A DNA stretch of 64,000 nucleotides from Allium sativum (GCA_030737875.1 CM060912.1:202877231-202941230), one strand, 5' to 3'; counted from the first letter of the stretch, positions 47,761-59,000 are shown. Notes: generated by a model not told the origin, from the sequence alone. Program-made: numbers and translations.

Positions 47761-48300
47761 CCAAAGTCTTGCAGGGAAAGTAGCTGCGCTGAGTAGATTC
47801 ATCTCCAAAGCCACAGACAAATGCGTTCCGTTTTTTGATTTGATTAACAGGGGAAAGAAAAACTTTGAGTGGACTCCGGACTGTGTTGAGGCCTTTCGAA
47901 ATTTATTGGAACTGCTAGAGAAACTGCCGATTTTGTTAAAGCCAGTAGATCACGAAGAATTGTTTGTTTACTTGGCAGTCTCGGCTCACGCCGTTAGCAC
48001 AGCCCTGGTTCGAGAAGAAGACAAAGTACAAAGGCCAGTGTATTATGTAAGCAAGAAATTAGCAGTGGTAGAGCGCAACTACCCAAAGTTTGAGAAGCTC
48101 GCTTACAGCCTCCTAATCGTATCCTGAAAACTTCGTCACTATTTCCAAGCTCATCCAATAACCATATACACCGACCAGCCCTTGAGGCAGGTGTTGCAGA
48201 GACCCGAAGCATCGGGAAGGTTGACCAGATGGAATATAGAATTAAGTCAGTTTGATTTGAATTTTCAACAACGAAAGTCGATCAGGGGGCAATCTCGGTC
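47761..48300 (+). pseudogene. Element E RNase H (first, gypsy type)
   Basis: Contains LAGKVAALSRFISKATDKC, CVEAFRNLLELLEKLPIL, ELFVYLAVSAHAVSTALV, RPVYYVSKKLAVVERNYPK and, after a TGA at 48125-48127, HPITIYTDQPLRQVLQRPEA. This is the domain fused to RT in all Ty3/gypsy elements. The frame is constant (that of the RT C-terminal half). Confidence 0.85.
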
Positions 48301-48369
48301 AGACTTTATTGCGGAGTTCACCATCCCAGAGGAGGAAGTAATCGATGACAGAGTGGTTAAGTCCGAGGA

Positions 48370-48770
48370 TGTGTTAAAGATAGATCCGTGGAAGCTATAC
48401 ACAGATGGAGCCAAGAACGACCGAAGGTCCGGAGCTGGAATCGTCTTAGTCACTCCTGAAGGACGGTCGTTATATTACACTCTACGATTAGAATTTTCGG
48501 CGACTAACAATGACTCTGAATATGAAGCCCTGATTGCCGGGTTGAAGCTTGCTAAAGACCTCGGAATAAAAACATTGGACATATTCTGTGACTCTAAAAT
48601 CGTTGTTTGCCAAGTGCGAGAGGAATTTGTGGCTCGGGGACCTCGACTTATCGCCTACCTCAGGAAAGTGAGAGAGCTATTGAGTAGCTTGGAGCGGTAC
48701 AATATAACACACATCCCAAGAGCCGAAAACTAGAAGGCGGATAGGCTGGCAAAGCTGGCTAGTTCCGACA
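48370..48770 (+). pseudogene. Element E second RNase H (archaeal-like, aRNH)
   Basis: A second complete RNase H fold follows the first: WKLYTDGAKNDRRSGAGIV, FSATNNDSEYEALIAGLKL, TLDIFCDSKIVVCQVREEF and ITHIPRAEN, a TAG, then KADRLAKLAS. The D-E-D-D series (YTDG, NNDSEYEAL, CDSK, KADRLA) is readable. An additional archaeal-type RNase H between RNase H and integrase is a defining trait of the Tat lineage. One stop (48731-48733) breaks it. Confidence 0.85.
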
Positions 48771-50096
48771 ATCCAGAAGAGATTGAAATAATTCCAATTG
48801 AAACGTTGGAATCGCCAAGCTTTGAGTCGATGGAAGTTGAGTTCGCTTTCGAAGCGGAACCGGAAAAGGAGTCATGGATGACCCCAATTAAGAACTTCCT
48901 TAAGAATGGGACACTCCCATCAAAGAAGAGTGAGAAAAGGGTCGTAGTTCGGAAGGCTACCAGATATGTCATGCAAGATGATACTCTTTATAGGCAAGGA
49001 TTTTCTATGCCCCTGTTACGATGTATAGCACACGACGACATCAAACGTCTACTGAGAGAAGTGCACGAAGGTGAGTGTGGAGATCATACAGGAGGTCAGA
49101 CTTTAGCAAAAAAGATATTGCGATATGGATACTTCTGGCCCACAATTAATAAAGATGCAGCTGATTATTCACGACGCTGCGATAAGTGCCAGAGATTCGC
49201 CAAAATCCCCAGAGCACCGTCGACCCAACTTAGACCAATGGTGAGTCCTTGGCCATTTGCCACATGGGGAATTGATATTATTGGAGTTCTACCGATTGCT
49301 AAAGGAGGAGCGAAATATGCAATAGTGGCTGTGGACTACTTTACGAAGTGGGTGGAAGCTGAGCCCTTGACCAAAATCACAGCAAGAAAGGTGATAAGTT
49401 TCGTGGTTAGAAATATTATATGCCGGTTCGGGATCCCAAGGACCATTATAACTGACAACGGAACCCAGTTTGATAGTACTGAATTCAGAAATTTATGCCA
49501 GAAGTATAAGATCGACAAGCGATACACTGCGGTAGCTTATCCGCAGTCGAATGGGCAAGTTGAGGCAATAAACAAAGTAATAAAATCCATCCTCAAGAAA
49601 TGATTAGAGCGCGCAAAGGCAAAATGGGTTGACAAATTGCCCCTAGCTTTGTGGACATATCGAACAACATTTAAGACGGCTACTGGTCACACCCCTTTCT
49701 CTCTCTCCTTTGGCTCAGAAGCAGTAATTCCAGTTGAACCGGAAGTTCCTTCCCCACAGGGTGACGTATTATGACCCGATGACGAATCGGGCACTCTTAC
49801 TTGAGTCTCTTGATGAAGTCGAAGAAAAAAGGGACGAAGCCGATTTGCGTGCGGCAAGACATCGACATCAGATGGCACGCTATTACGACAAAAAAGTTCG
49901 CCTCAGAACTTTTGAACCAAGAGATTTGGTGCTAAAGAGAGTCTTTCCATCCCTTCCTCACCTCGGTCCAAAGTGGGAAGGACCCTTTGTCATCCAACGG
50001 AAACTTGAAAAAGGAACCTTCAAGTTAACGACCGTAGATGGCGAAGAAGTCCCTAGAGCATGGAATGCCAACCACTTAATGCAATATTTGGATTAG
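48771..50096 (+). pseudogene. Element E integrase
   Basis: The zinc-binding module reads REVHEGECGDHTGGQTLAKK to RRCDKCQRF. The DDE core contains WPFATWGIDIIGVLPIAKGG, YFTKWVEAEPLTKITARKV, IITDNGTQFDSTEF and YPQSNGQVEAINKVIKSIL. A TGA at 49601 and a frame change near 49750 precede the C-terminal part (RYYDKKVRLRTFEPRDLVL, GPKWEGPFVI, FKLTTVDGEEVPRAWNANHL). No chromodomain is present, unlike element A. The product would insert E cDNA; this copy is inactive. Confidence 0.92.
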
Positions 50097-50949
50097 AAAT
50101 GTTGTACTCTTTGTTATTTTTCTTATGAACTTTGTAAAAAGGCACGACTTGCCTTGGGAAAATCTGACGATATGAATAAAGGACTATAAAGTGGATGTAG
50201 GCTACGACTTAGCCGAACCACTATAAAAATATTGTGTGTTATTTACTTTTTTGCATTATATGTATACATTCATCGATTATTCTGTTGTGATTGTGGAGCA
50301 CAGGATGATTCAAAACCTGAAAAGGTTGAAGGCAGTTTAAACATAAGAAAAAGCACAACGACTATTTGTGCGACAAGACATAAAAGAATGAGAAAACGAC
50401 ATTCTTAACTCTAACTCTCCAGAGAGAGAGAGTATAAAAGCGTCTCCGACTGAGCGCTGAAAAAGAAATCCTTCCCCTAACTCTAACTCTCCAGAGAGAG
50501 AGGGAGTATAAAAGCGTCTCCGACTGAGCGCTGAGAAAGAGATCCTTCCCCGCTGAAAGACCGGGAAATGAATAGATTGCTGAGCTCGAACTCTAACTCT
50601 CCAGAGAGAGAGAGAGAGAGTATAAAAGAAATGTCAGAAAAAACGACAGGCACTGACGACACAGGAAATGCTATCCCGTCAGAAAATCGGGAGCATTCAG
50701 ATTGCTTGATAAAGCATTAAATAATTTGTGAGAATTGACTGGGGGCATATATGTTTACGCATATTTCCTCCCTAACTTCATTTCATAACTATAGTAAGAC
50801 ATGCATTTTTACATAAGTGCAGAACTACTGTCAAACAGACATTGAAGAAAATGAATTATTTTTTATTTATTTACGAATGAATGAAAATGTACAGGAAAGT
50901 AGCTAAAAAAGAAGGTGCAAGAGCCGCTCTTGTAGCAGCAATTGTTGGT
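50097..50949 (+). other. Element E post-pol region with LTR-like block and tandem repeats
   Basis: No coding sequence. 50189-50240 repeats the LTR U5-proximal block (GTGGATGTAGGC, GCCGAACCACTATAAA, TTGTGTGTT). 50401-50640 holds three tandem units of about 75-110 bp, each with CTCTAACTCTCCAGAGAG followed by GAGTATAAAAG. Retand-type elements are known for tandem repeats in this region. Confidence 0.75.
50401..50640 (+). repeat. Tandem repeat with TATA-like core, three units
   Basis: Units begin near 50407, 50481 and 50591. Each has a CTCTCCAGAGAG palindrome with a variable GA run and then TATAAAAG. The first two also share CGTCTCCGACTGAGCGCTGA and ATCCTTCCCC. Confidence 0.9.
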
Positions 50950-53159
50950 TCACCAAATGCTAAAACGATACAAGGCAATCCACAATTTAGATTTTGAGTG
51001 AGCCTTGGACTTCTTGGCGGCTTTCTCCGCATCCTTTGCTTCTTTCTCGGCCTCTGTTAAGATTCGTTTTGATTTCTTCTTTCCTGAAGATGCGGTGCTG
51101 GAAGCGGTAGACTTCTTCCCGGAGGGCGGAGCGCTGGAATCAAGAGAAGATTTTTTAGCGAGTTCCTCTGTAATAGATCTAGTTGAGAGCTTAACAACTA
51201 ACCTTGATCCCGCATCCACAACTACGAGGGGCTTGAGGGCTTCAGGGTCTAGTTCTTCGGCTTTTAATTGCAAGCGTTTGTCTTGATCAGCTTTCATTGC
51301 AGCCAAAGTAACATCATCAGCATTTTTTGACTCCCCGACTATTGCAACTTCTGGTTCCTCCTCATGACCTCCGTCACCGCCATCATCCTTTAAAGCTGCT
51401 ATCATTTCTTCATCATGGGGAGTGGTGGCCTTAGTCGGCTCACTTCCTTCTCCCAAGTCTATAGGAGTAGCCTTGTCCTCCCCTCCTTTTGCCTTTTCTA
51501 TAGGCTCTGCCCCGGCAGTGGCTCCCTGAGTCACATCTGTCTTTTCGGATGGCTCAATACCTACAGAATGAGAAGCAAAAGTTATCAACTCAGGCGAAAA
51601 CAATGGGTTTTTCATCGATTGCTCAATCACGTGGCGAAAGGTAGAAATAGCCTTGACAAATTGAGGAGAAAAGGTAGGGATACCTTCCGAAGACTTCTCG
51701 GCAGGGGTAACTACTGCCTCTGATGCTGTTTCAGGAATAGGTGATAGCAGAGTTGTTCGGGGGATTCCTGGATTTTCAGGATCATACCCCTCTACTTCAG
51801 AAGTCGTAGGGGCAGCAGAAGAGGAACCAGCTTCGAGAACATTCTTCTGTTTAGACTTCCGTCTCTCTTCTTCCATGGCCTCAGCAATGAGGCGGCGCCC
51901 TTCAGCTAGGCGTTCCGGCTCATCATCCCTCAAGTATTTCTCCATTAGCTTATCTTCATCGATGGAATCAACCTTGAGCTCCTCTTTTTCCCACTCGACG
52001 ATCTGATTCCATACTTGAGCTAGAGTGGATGGATAATCTTCGATCCAAGAAATGTTTCGGCGACGGATGATATGTGCGAAGAATTCAATCATTAATTCGC
52101 CAAAACCCTGAATATCAGCCTCCGCCTCTGACAATTGTTTGCGGGCCTCCTCCGCAGATTTGATAGCACACTCAACATTGCCCTCCGCCAGGGCAGCTCT
52201 GTTCTCTGCCTCCAACAGCTTTGAAGCCAAGTCAGCATTCTTCTTTTCTAGTTCAGCATTTCTCTTTGCTAACTCGGCATTTTTCCGTTCGAGGTCAGTG
52301 TAAGCAAGGCGCGTCTTAGCAGCTTCTGATTTAGCATCATCAGCTTGCTTTTTTAACTCAGAACGCTCTAGAGTGTGAGATTCAAGCAAGTCATGATAAC
52401 GTTTTTGCATATCCTCAAATTGTTGTTTGAAATTGGTAGCGTCCCTCTGAGCAGTAGCAAGCTGGGCATGTGTATCCTCCAAATCTTTACCTAGGTTCTT
52501 TAAGGCCTTAGCATCTTCTTCCGCAGTTGTTTGCATTGAATCAGCATTCGTGATTAGAGTACGGATAATTCTGGAAAGATTGCGTGAATATTTAAACATC
52601 TCAGTATACTGTTTTTCAAACGCGTCTATCTTTGCTTTGGCCTCATCTGCCCACTTAGAAGAAACAGGTTCAAGGGCAGGTAAAAAAGTCAGAGTCTCGA
52701 AGTAGTGTTCGGGAAATTGCTCCTCCAAATACGCCCGCTTTATTGCAGTTTCCGCATCTAGTGGGGGAGGAGCGGGGATCGTCAATTCAGTGTCCCGGTG
52801 TGTGGAGGATTCAGTAGTTTCTTTGTCTGTCCTAGGTCGTTTAGTAGCAGGGACCTTGCGCTTACTTCGAGACTTAGTATCTTTTGGAGGACTTCTCTCT
52901 CTGCTGCGCTTTTCGTGGGAAGAGGTGGAGTCTTTCGATTGTGGTCTGTCCTCTTCCCTACAGCTTTGATAACCTTTGTACTTCTCTTGATCCGACCGAA
53001 TGGGAGAGCGAGAACGTGAGGGTCGAGAGCGATAGGGATCATAAAGCCTTCTCTCCTCCCTACCGCGATCATCACGGCGATCATACTCGATATCCTGAGG
53101 TGGATTAGACATGCTGCGGCGAAGCTTCCTGATATCATAGTAGGATCGAGACATCGTGC
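50950..53159 (-). CDS. Element E antisense gene, last exon (SR-rich coiled-coil protein)
   Basis: About 735 codons are open without a break on the strand opposite to pol. The frame enters from the previous exon at an AG acceptor (TTATTGTGCAG) and joins as G-T-M-S-R-S. First comes a short arginine-rich start (SYYDIRKLRR), then an Arg/Ser and Lys-rich stretch of about 100 residues (SRPSRSRSPIRS, KRSRERSPPK, KRKVPATKRPR) resembling nuclear localisation or SR-type sequence. A long coiled coil follows (LERKNAELAKRNAELEKKNA, LLEAENRAALAEG), then an acidic region and a Lys/Ser-rich C-terminus. Antisense genes with this plan are known from Tat-lineage elements such as Grande and Retand; their function is not established. 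Confidence 0.8.
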
Positions 53160-53276
53160 CTGCACAATAAGACAAACGAAATTCAGAATCAATGGATTCA
53201 CGGAGAAAGAGGTGCAATGAATGCTAATGTTGTTGTATAAAGTGTGTCCTAAGTGGTGTGTTTCCCCCCAACCAAC
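53160..53276 (-). other. Intron 2 of the antisense gene (117 bp)
   Basis: On the minus strand it runs from GTTGGT, a weak donor, to TTATTGTGCAG. Removing it joins two long open exons in frame. Confidence 0.6.
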
Positions 53277-53840
53277 CCGAGTCTGAAGCTAGACTAGTAC
53301 GAGCAGGCTCTTTGGCCTTAGCAGGAGTAGTCTCTTCAGAAGAGGTGAAGACTAAAGGATCCTTCCTAAAATCCTCTGAAGTGTATATAGTTTCAGGTAA
53401 GGGGAGATCCCCCAAACCCTGAAATATTGGGTCATCGGTACTAGGGACATCTCCCTCGGAAGCATTAAGTGGCGACTCTTGAGAGGATGTTGACTTTTCC
53501 AGAGAAGTAGCCTCCTCGGGGGCAGTATATCCTTCACGATGCTTTTCGGCCAGGTTAGCCAATTCGTCATCCTGAGTAGAAGATGGAGAAGGTGAAGTTT
53601 GAAGAGGCACTGTAGGAACTCCCGAGCCTTCCCCTGTCTCTGGGACTACCTCCACTGGAGGAATATATACGTATGGAGCCGCCCCATTACCAATACTACG
53701 AAAAACGGATAACAGCCCATGAAAGTGAAGATATTCGTCTTTAAGGACTTCACCGATAGTCAAGAATTTCTGATCGCCATTAAGAAGTTGGTGCATCCGG
53801 TCAAAGAACACCTGATCTGATATTTGTTTTGGATTGTCGA
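53277..53840 (-). CDS. Element E antisense gene, middle exon
   Basis: About 188 codons, open throughout: DNPKQISDQVFFDRMHQLLN, then FLTIGEVLKDEYLHFHGLLS, then a Pro/Ser/Thr/Glu-rich acidic stretch and TIYTSEDFRKDPLVF. It joins upstream after a 77-bp intron (S-I-D-N-P) and downstream to the SR-rich exon. The first part likely completes the plant 'putative gypsy-type transposon' domain begun in exon 1. Confidence 0.7.
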
Positions 53841-53917
53841 CTGCAAACAAAAAGGAAAACAAGTTAAGGTGATGACTCGAGTGTATAGAGCCCGGATTTA
53901 GAAAATCAGTACTTTAC
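53841..53917 (-). other. Intron 1 of the antisense gene (77 bp)
   Basis: On the minus strand GTAAAG to TTTTTGTTTGCAG, with a T-rich tract before the acceptor. Joining restores a continuous frame across the split codon. Confidence 0.75.
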
Positions 53918-54673
53918 TTGATTTTGTCCACCTCCTGGCATATCCAGGCTGTCGCTTCACATAGAACCATTCCAGTCTAGAATCTCCAGCTTTACTGCTG
54001 AATGGCGCCGAGATTATCTTCCTTTTAGGAACAGACTCAAAATAGCAGAAAGATGGAGTCTCTCGAGTCCGATGCTTGAAGTTACAGAAGAAATGGACGT
54101 CATCGAACGTGAGCTCTATGCCTAAGATCTCACGGTATGCTATGTACAAAGTGTGCAAGTAGGCATAAGAATTGGGATGCAACTGCATGGGGGCAATCCG
54201 CATTTGTCTTAGAAAGTCAACAATGAAGGGAGAAAATGGAGGATAGCGCCGACCATACACATCAACCGAGTGACCGCCATATATCCTTCTGGAGGGTTGT
54301 GGGGACGGTCAGAGCTTGAAGGCACTAGAGTGTCCCTTTTCATTATCCCATATTTCAAACAAATTCGGATAAGTCAGTCGTTATCAATTGTTGATTCAAC
54401 GGAATCTTGGGGCGATTCCAATATGACAGCCGATTCAAACTCATCAGGAGCCCGGTCGTCGCCAACCCCTCCTTCTTCTTCAAACCCTAAAGAAACTTCA
54501 TTCTCTGAAGACACTTCGTCACTTTTACGATTTCCGACGTCGTAGTCTGAACCCTCATTATCCCATTCTGGATCCGACGGAGAAGATATGTCCTCGAGAG
54601 TAATCTTGTTAGAGGTTTCCGGGGCTTCTTTCCTCTCAACTAGTCTGGAAGAGCGTCTGGGTCTCATGGTCAT
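53918..54673 (-). pseudogene. Element E antisense gene, first exon (PF04195-like domain)
   Basis: The start is probably the ATG at 54671-54673 or 54665-54667 (MRPRRSSRLVERKEAP). An acidic region leads into SSSDRPHNPPEGYMAV and, in another frame, YGRRYPPFSPFIVDFLRQMR, IAPMQLHPNSYAYLHTLYIA and FDDVHFFCNFKHR. This order resembles the plant 'putative gypsy-type transposon' domain (Pfam PF04195, named from memory). One TGA (54374-54376) and one lost base near 54268 interrupt it. A TATA-like AT run lies upstream near 54815. The later exons are intact. Confidence 0.65.
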
Positions 54674-56035
54674 AAAACTATTGAAGAAGCAATAGCACAA
54701 ATTAGAGCAAATTAGCCTGTATCCCCCCGTGCGTGTGTGCAAACTAAAGTGTAAACAGTGCATGCAGAAAGTGCAAAGTAAATGTTTAAAAGTGCGACGA
54801 AAAAGTTTGGCAAGATATAAAAAGTTGAAGTAATTCTTGATGTCCAGTTACGTTCGCAAGGCACTATCCTAACTATCCATTAAATTGAAGATCATGCCAA
54901 AAGTTGATTGGGCCAGTTAGACGAGTTTTTATGCGTTAAGGTAGACTGTGCTTTGGTTCGGTTCGGGTCCATTCATTGGGATCGGATCAGGGGCATGGCC
55001 TTAGGCTTGAATATCACATTGAAACTCAGAAATCAAAGACGGATCGGATCGGAGGCAAAGTCCCCTAATGGTTCGGATCGGATCACGTAGTTTTATTTCT
55101 CCTCCATCATCTTACGGTCCGACCCGACCCGGTTAGGTAAGCTCCTTTTTCCCTTCTTTAAATACTTGCTCCGACCCGATCCGATCTCCTGGATTTCTTT
55201 TCTTTTTTCTTTCTTTACGTGCCCCGACCCGGTCCGATTTCCTGAACTCCTTTCCTCTTTCCCTCACTTTTTTCAACTTCCATGTCCCTCCGAACCGAAC
55301 CGATTCTCCATCATCCTCTTCTTCTCCTTCACCCTCTTTTTTCCCTAACCGATCCCAAGGCCAATTTCGTGCCAGTCCCTCAAAGCAAAACCAAGCAATT
55401 ACATGCTGGTGCACTCAACTAAGGATTCTCGTTCCCTCCGGTCCAACCTCAAGACGGCGACGAGCCTACTGGCGACGATGGCGAGGGGGAGGGTCACGTC
55501 GGCAAGGTCATCAGAGTTTCATAGTTAAATCATCCTAATCGCTCACGAATCCGACTCGAGAATGATTAAAGAAGGAATCGATCGAAGTTTTATAACCTAC
55601 CGATGTAATTACTTCGAGAATTAAAAGGAATTTTGATGCTTCACGAATTAGTTTTCTTTCTCTCGTTCTGCAGAATTTCAGGAGTAAAATAGTAAAAATG
55701 AATGAAGGAAGGAGGCAGTGTTTATATAGAAGAGGAGTGTGACTATTCGTCTCCCCATTCGGATCGGACCGATAGCCCAATAGTAGAACCCCCGTTCGGA
55801 TCGGATAGGCAGTCCAGAAGTAAAGCTTGGCCCAATAGTCCAGTGGAAAATAGAAAGGAGAAGGGGTCTGTTCAGATCGGAACCCGAACCGAACCGAGTT
55901 CTTTAGCTCAGCAACGAACTGAATTGAAATTTGAAGAAAAAGACGAAAACACAAGGAAAATCAAAAGAGAAATTACCTCGAAGAGCGCTATGCATTGATA
56001 GTCAAAGCATGCTCCGTCTCCAACAGAAGCATCCT
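54674..56035 (-). promoter_or_regulatory. Upstream region of the antisense gene, rich in GATCGG motifs
   Basis: No convincing gene on either strand. About ten GATCGG/CCGATC hexamers and many related CCGACCCG forms occur, the same motif family as in the E LTR. Its position 5' of the antisense gene makes it a candidate promoter region; that role is inferred. Confidence 0.45.
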
Positions 56036-56036
56036 T

Positions 56037-56049
56037 TGAGGGGGCAAAA
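56037..56049 (+). other. Polypurine tract, element E
   Basis: GAGGGGGCAAAA lies directly before the 3' LTR start TGTTAGCCC. Confidence 0.8.
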
Positions 56050-56924
56050 TGTTAGCCCACTTTGTGAACTGGGCAACACAAAGTCAAGATGTGAAATGTT
56101 GAAGAGCTTGAAAAACTTGGGAAGTACTGAAGCAGGTCGGATCGGAGCAGCTCATCGGTTTGGATCGGATAAAGTTTTCTGTTCGGATCGGTGAAATATT
56201 GCTGTTGAAATCAGAAAGGCACAGCTGTTCGGATCGAAGGGCAATATACTCCCAGTTGGATCGGAAAGCCACTTGATTGCTACAGAGATAGATCGGAGCG
56301 GAGCGAAGCAGAGTAAAGAGAAGAGAGAATTGGTTCTAAGTCAATCCGGGTCGGATCGGGTACTCCGATCCAAACCTCTTGTGCATGCCCCTCCGACCCG
56401 AGCCTGTCTTCCACGTCACTCTCCTGCATGAGCGCCTGGTTATTTGGATCGGCAGTGACCAGTTCCTACCCTCAACGTCCACTACTCTGATGCGTTGTCA
56501 ACATAGAAATTCATCCGAACCCGAGGCTGATGGGATGGATGACACGTGGCTCCGATCCGGATTGGATTCTGAGCAAATTCTCACCTATAAATACCCCGTC
56601 TGGAGACAAAGAAAAGGATCTTTTTTCTGACACTTTGAGAGTTCAACCACCTTCATTACCCGAATTCGAGCACTCCCGAAAAATCCAAATCTTCTCTCAT
56701 TATTTGTTTTTAGACAGTTGAGTGATTGTAAGTGAGTTGCGAGAGAAATCAAGTGAGTATTTCATTGTATTTGCAACTGAATCATTGAGAATAGTGAAAA
56801 ACAAGTGGACGTAGGCATTTCTTCGCCGAACCACTATAAATCCTGTGTGTTCATTTTTATTTTTGATTTCATTTCATTTTGCTTTTAATCAATTTGGGTG
56901 TTAGAACCACTTTTTGGTCTAATA
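56050..56924 (+). mobile_element. Element E, 3' LTR (875 bp)
   Basis: Matches 43018-43892 over its full length. By eye about nine differences appear in the first 270 bases. It ends CTAATA instead of CTAACA, a single C-to-T change in the terminus. Confidence 0.95.
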
Positions 56925-56929
56925 GTTGA
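56925..56929. repeat. Target-site duplication GTTGA (right, element E)
   Basis: Matches 43013-43017; removing E restores a short continuous D interior. Confidence 0.92.
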
Positions 56930-56996
56930 GTTGATTAGTTAAACAACTTTCAGCTTCGTTCCTTTTCGGGGTCGAAAAGTTTTAAGTGGGGGAGAT
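56930..56996 (+). other. Element D 3' internal end and polypurine tract
   Basis: Contains CTTTTCG-GGGT-CGAAAAG and AAGTGGGGGAGAT, the same hairpin plus PPT as in element A (31948-31983), directly before the LTR start. Confidence 0.85.
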
Positions 56997-57192
56997 TGTA
57001 ATAACCCGAAAATCCGAGCCAATTTAAAAATTTTATTTTGGCAATTTTAACGAATTTTGAATATTTAAAATGAATTATTTTAAATAATAACGATGAAAAA
57101 TATATTTTCGATGAAGTTAAAATGAATAAATTTATTTTAATTATATAACGAGCCTGAAAATGGCACGGTAGTTCGAAAATTCGATTTCAAAT

Positions 57193-57450
57193 TCGTGTTG
57201 CACTGGAGTGATCCAATATGTGGTTCCGCACGTTCCACCACTTCTCCATTCATTTCCAATACTGATCGTGAAACACCATGAGCAGCAGGATGTTGAGGTC
57301 CCGAATTCGAAGTGAAATTCTTGATTTGCCCGTTCCTAATCGTCATGGGAAGGTGCTTGCGAAATAAGAAAGAGATTAGTCCCCTAGAGCTTGTCCAGTA
57401 CCACCAGTACTAAAAATGCATCTCCTTCGCCCGCGCGCTTGTAGGCCCTT
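57193..57450 (-). pseudogene. nad7: Mitochondrial DNA insert (NUMT) with nad7 exon 1
   Basis: The minus strand from the ATG at 57344-57346 encodes the N-terminus of NADH dehydrogenase subunit 7, a complex I subunit ([20 protein letters not shown], then [18 protein letters not shown]). The match stops at the known exon 1/intron 1 border: after CTCCAG comes GTGCAAC, close to the GUGCG start of a group II intron. About 100 bases of mitochondrial-looking 5' flank (57347-57450) precede it. It is a fragment without the other exons, sits in an LTR, and cannot be functional. It replaces about nine LTR bases present at the matching site near 36337. Confidence 0.92.
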
Positions 57451-58499
57451 TAATGTGCAGGACTCAAAATAAACAGGATTTTAGCGAAACCAAAAATATT
57501 AGAATCTATTTGAAAATATCTTTCCAACGAATCCGAAAATCAAAATTTCATAGCGGGAATCAAAAGTTGCGCCCAGTTGAAAATTCAGAATAGTCGCTAT
57601 GGAATTCTAGCCCATAAAAATAGCCATTTTGCAAACGACGTCGGTTTTTGACGAAACCACTTTTGTTGGATCCGTGATGTCAAGTTATTTTTAGGGTTCA
57701 AAATTCGTAATTTTCTGAATCAATATGTGAGCGTGGCAAAGGAAAACGCGTTTGACCAGTTTCAGTTGATTTTAATCGACTGGAAAATGGACATTTTTCA
57801 AACGGTCTCAGAATTCGACGAAATTAGTTTTGTTAGGACCATATCGTCAATACCAAGCTAGAAAATATTTTTCGAGAATTTTTAGAGTCTGTATGTGGCC
57901 CCGGTAAATTGAAATGCGCGTTCAAATTCGATATATAGATTTATATTTTGATTTTGACAAAAACTGATCGAAACGATCGAATCAGCTTGTGAAACATGTC
58001 CCATTGTGTTCGGAATGGGGGTAATTAGCTATAGACGACAGTCGGTGGGTTCGATTTCGAGTTCGGAATAAAATGTTGCTTTTTGAAATTAAATAATTAA
58101 ATAAATTAAAAAAAAAGCTCCCTCTCTCCCTTATATCGTTCAGCCCCCCCCCCCCCATTTTTCTTCAAATGAAAATCGATTTTAAGATAAAATAAAATAA
58201 ATAAAAAAGCTCCGACGATCGATCTCGCGACCCCCCTACCTCGCCGCCCGCTGCCCCGCCTCACCACACGTCAACGCCGCCACAACTTCCCCCACCGCCT
58301 CTCTCCTTCTTCCCCTAGCCACCGTGAAAACCCTAGCCCCCAGGAACCCAAAAAGGCGCCGCGCCACCCCCCTTGCCTGAGCGCGCTATCGCACCACCAG
58401 AAGCCCACCGCCTCGCCTGAGACAACCACAGCACCTCCCCCTTCAATAAAAACTGAATTAAGGTGAGTTTTCCTATTTAATTACATTTATTTTTATTTT

Positions 58500-59000
58500 C
58501 TTTTCAGTTTTCTTTGGATTTTTGTAAGTGAAAAGCGATGAATTTTTACATCATAAAGATTGAATTTTTACAGGAGAAAATGTTGAATTTTTATGCGTTG
58601 AAAGTTTAGAATGTTATAAATAAAAAGACTATATTTTTATTATAGCAAAGATTTGATTTTTCAATATATGTAGCAAAGAAAGATTAGATTTTTACTTAGA
58701 GAAAGATACGATTTTTAATTTATAAAAGTTATGATTTTCATGATTAGAAAAGAGTAGATTTTTAATAACGAGAAGATTAGATTTTAAATTGTATAAAGAT
58801 ACGATTTTTAGAACTATAAAGATATGAAATAATTTTGAGAAGAATAAAAATATAATTTTATATATGTAGAGAATTAAAAATATGATTTTTATATAATAGC
58901 GAATTTAAAAATGTGATTTTTATATATGTAGCGAATTAAAAATATGATTTTTATATAATAGAGAATATAAAAATGTGATTTTTATATATGTAGTGAATAC
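58500..59000 (+). repeat. Hairpin array in element D 3' LTR
   Basis: Corresponds to 37380-37870, with the same ATATAAAAAT/ATTTTTATAT-type units. Confidence 0.8.

Noticed and set aside
50950..53217. A 755-codon open frame taken as a host nuclear gene
   Set aside because: It lies wholly inside element E between pol and the 3' LTR, on the antisense strand where Tat-lineage elements carry accessory genes, and splices to a transposon-type domain.
55133..55414. Charged open frames around 54908-55998
   Set aside because: Composition follows the GATCGG/CCGACCCG motif field and CT-rich sequence; no family features.
57137..57346. A functional nad7 gene
   Set aside because: Only exon 1 with the start of its intron is present, inside an LTR, and the 3' end of the open frame runs into LTR sequence.
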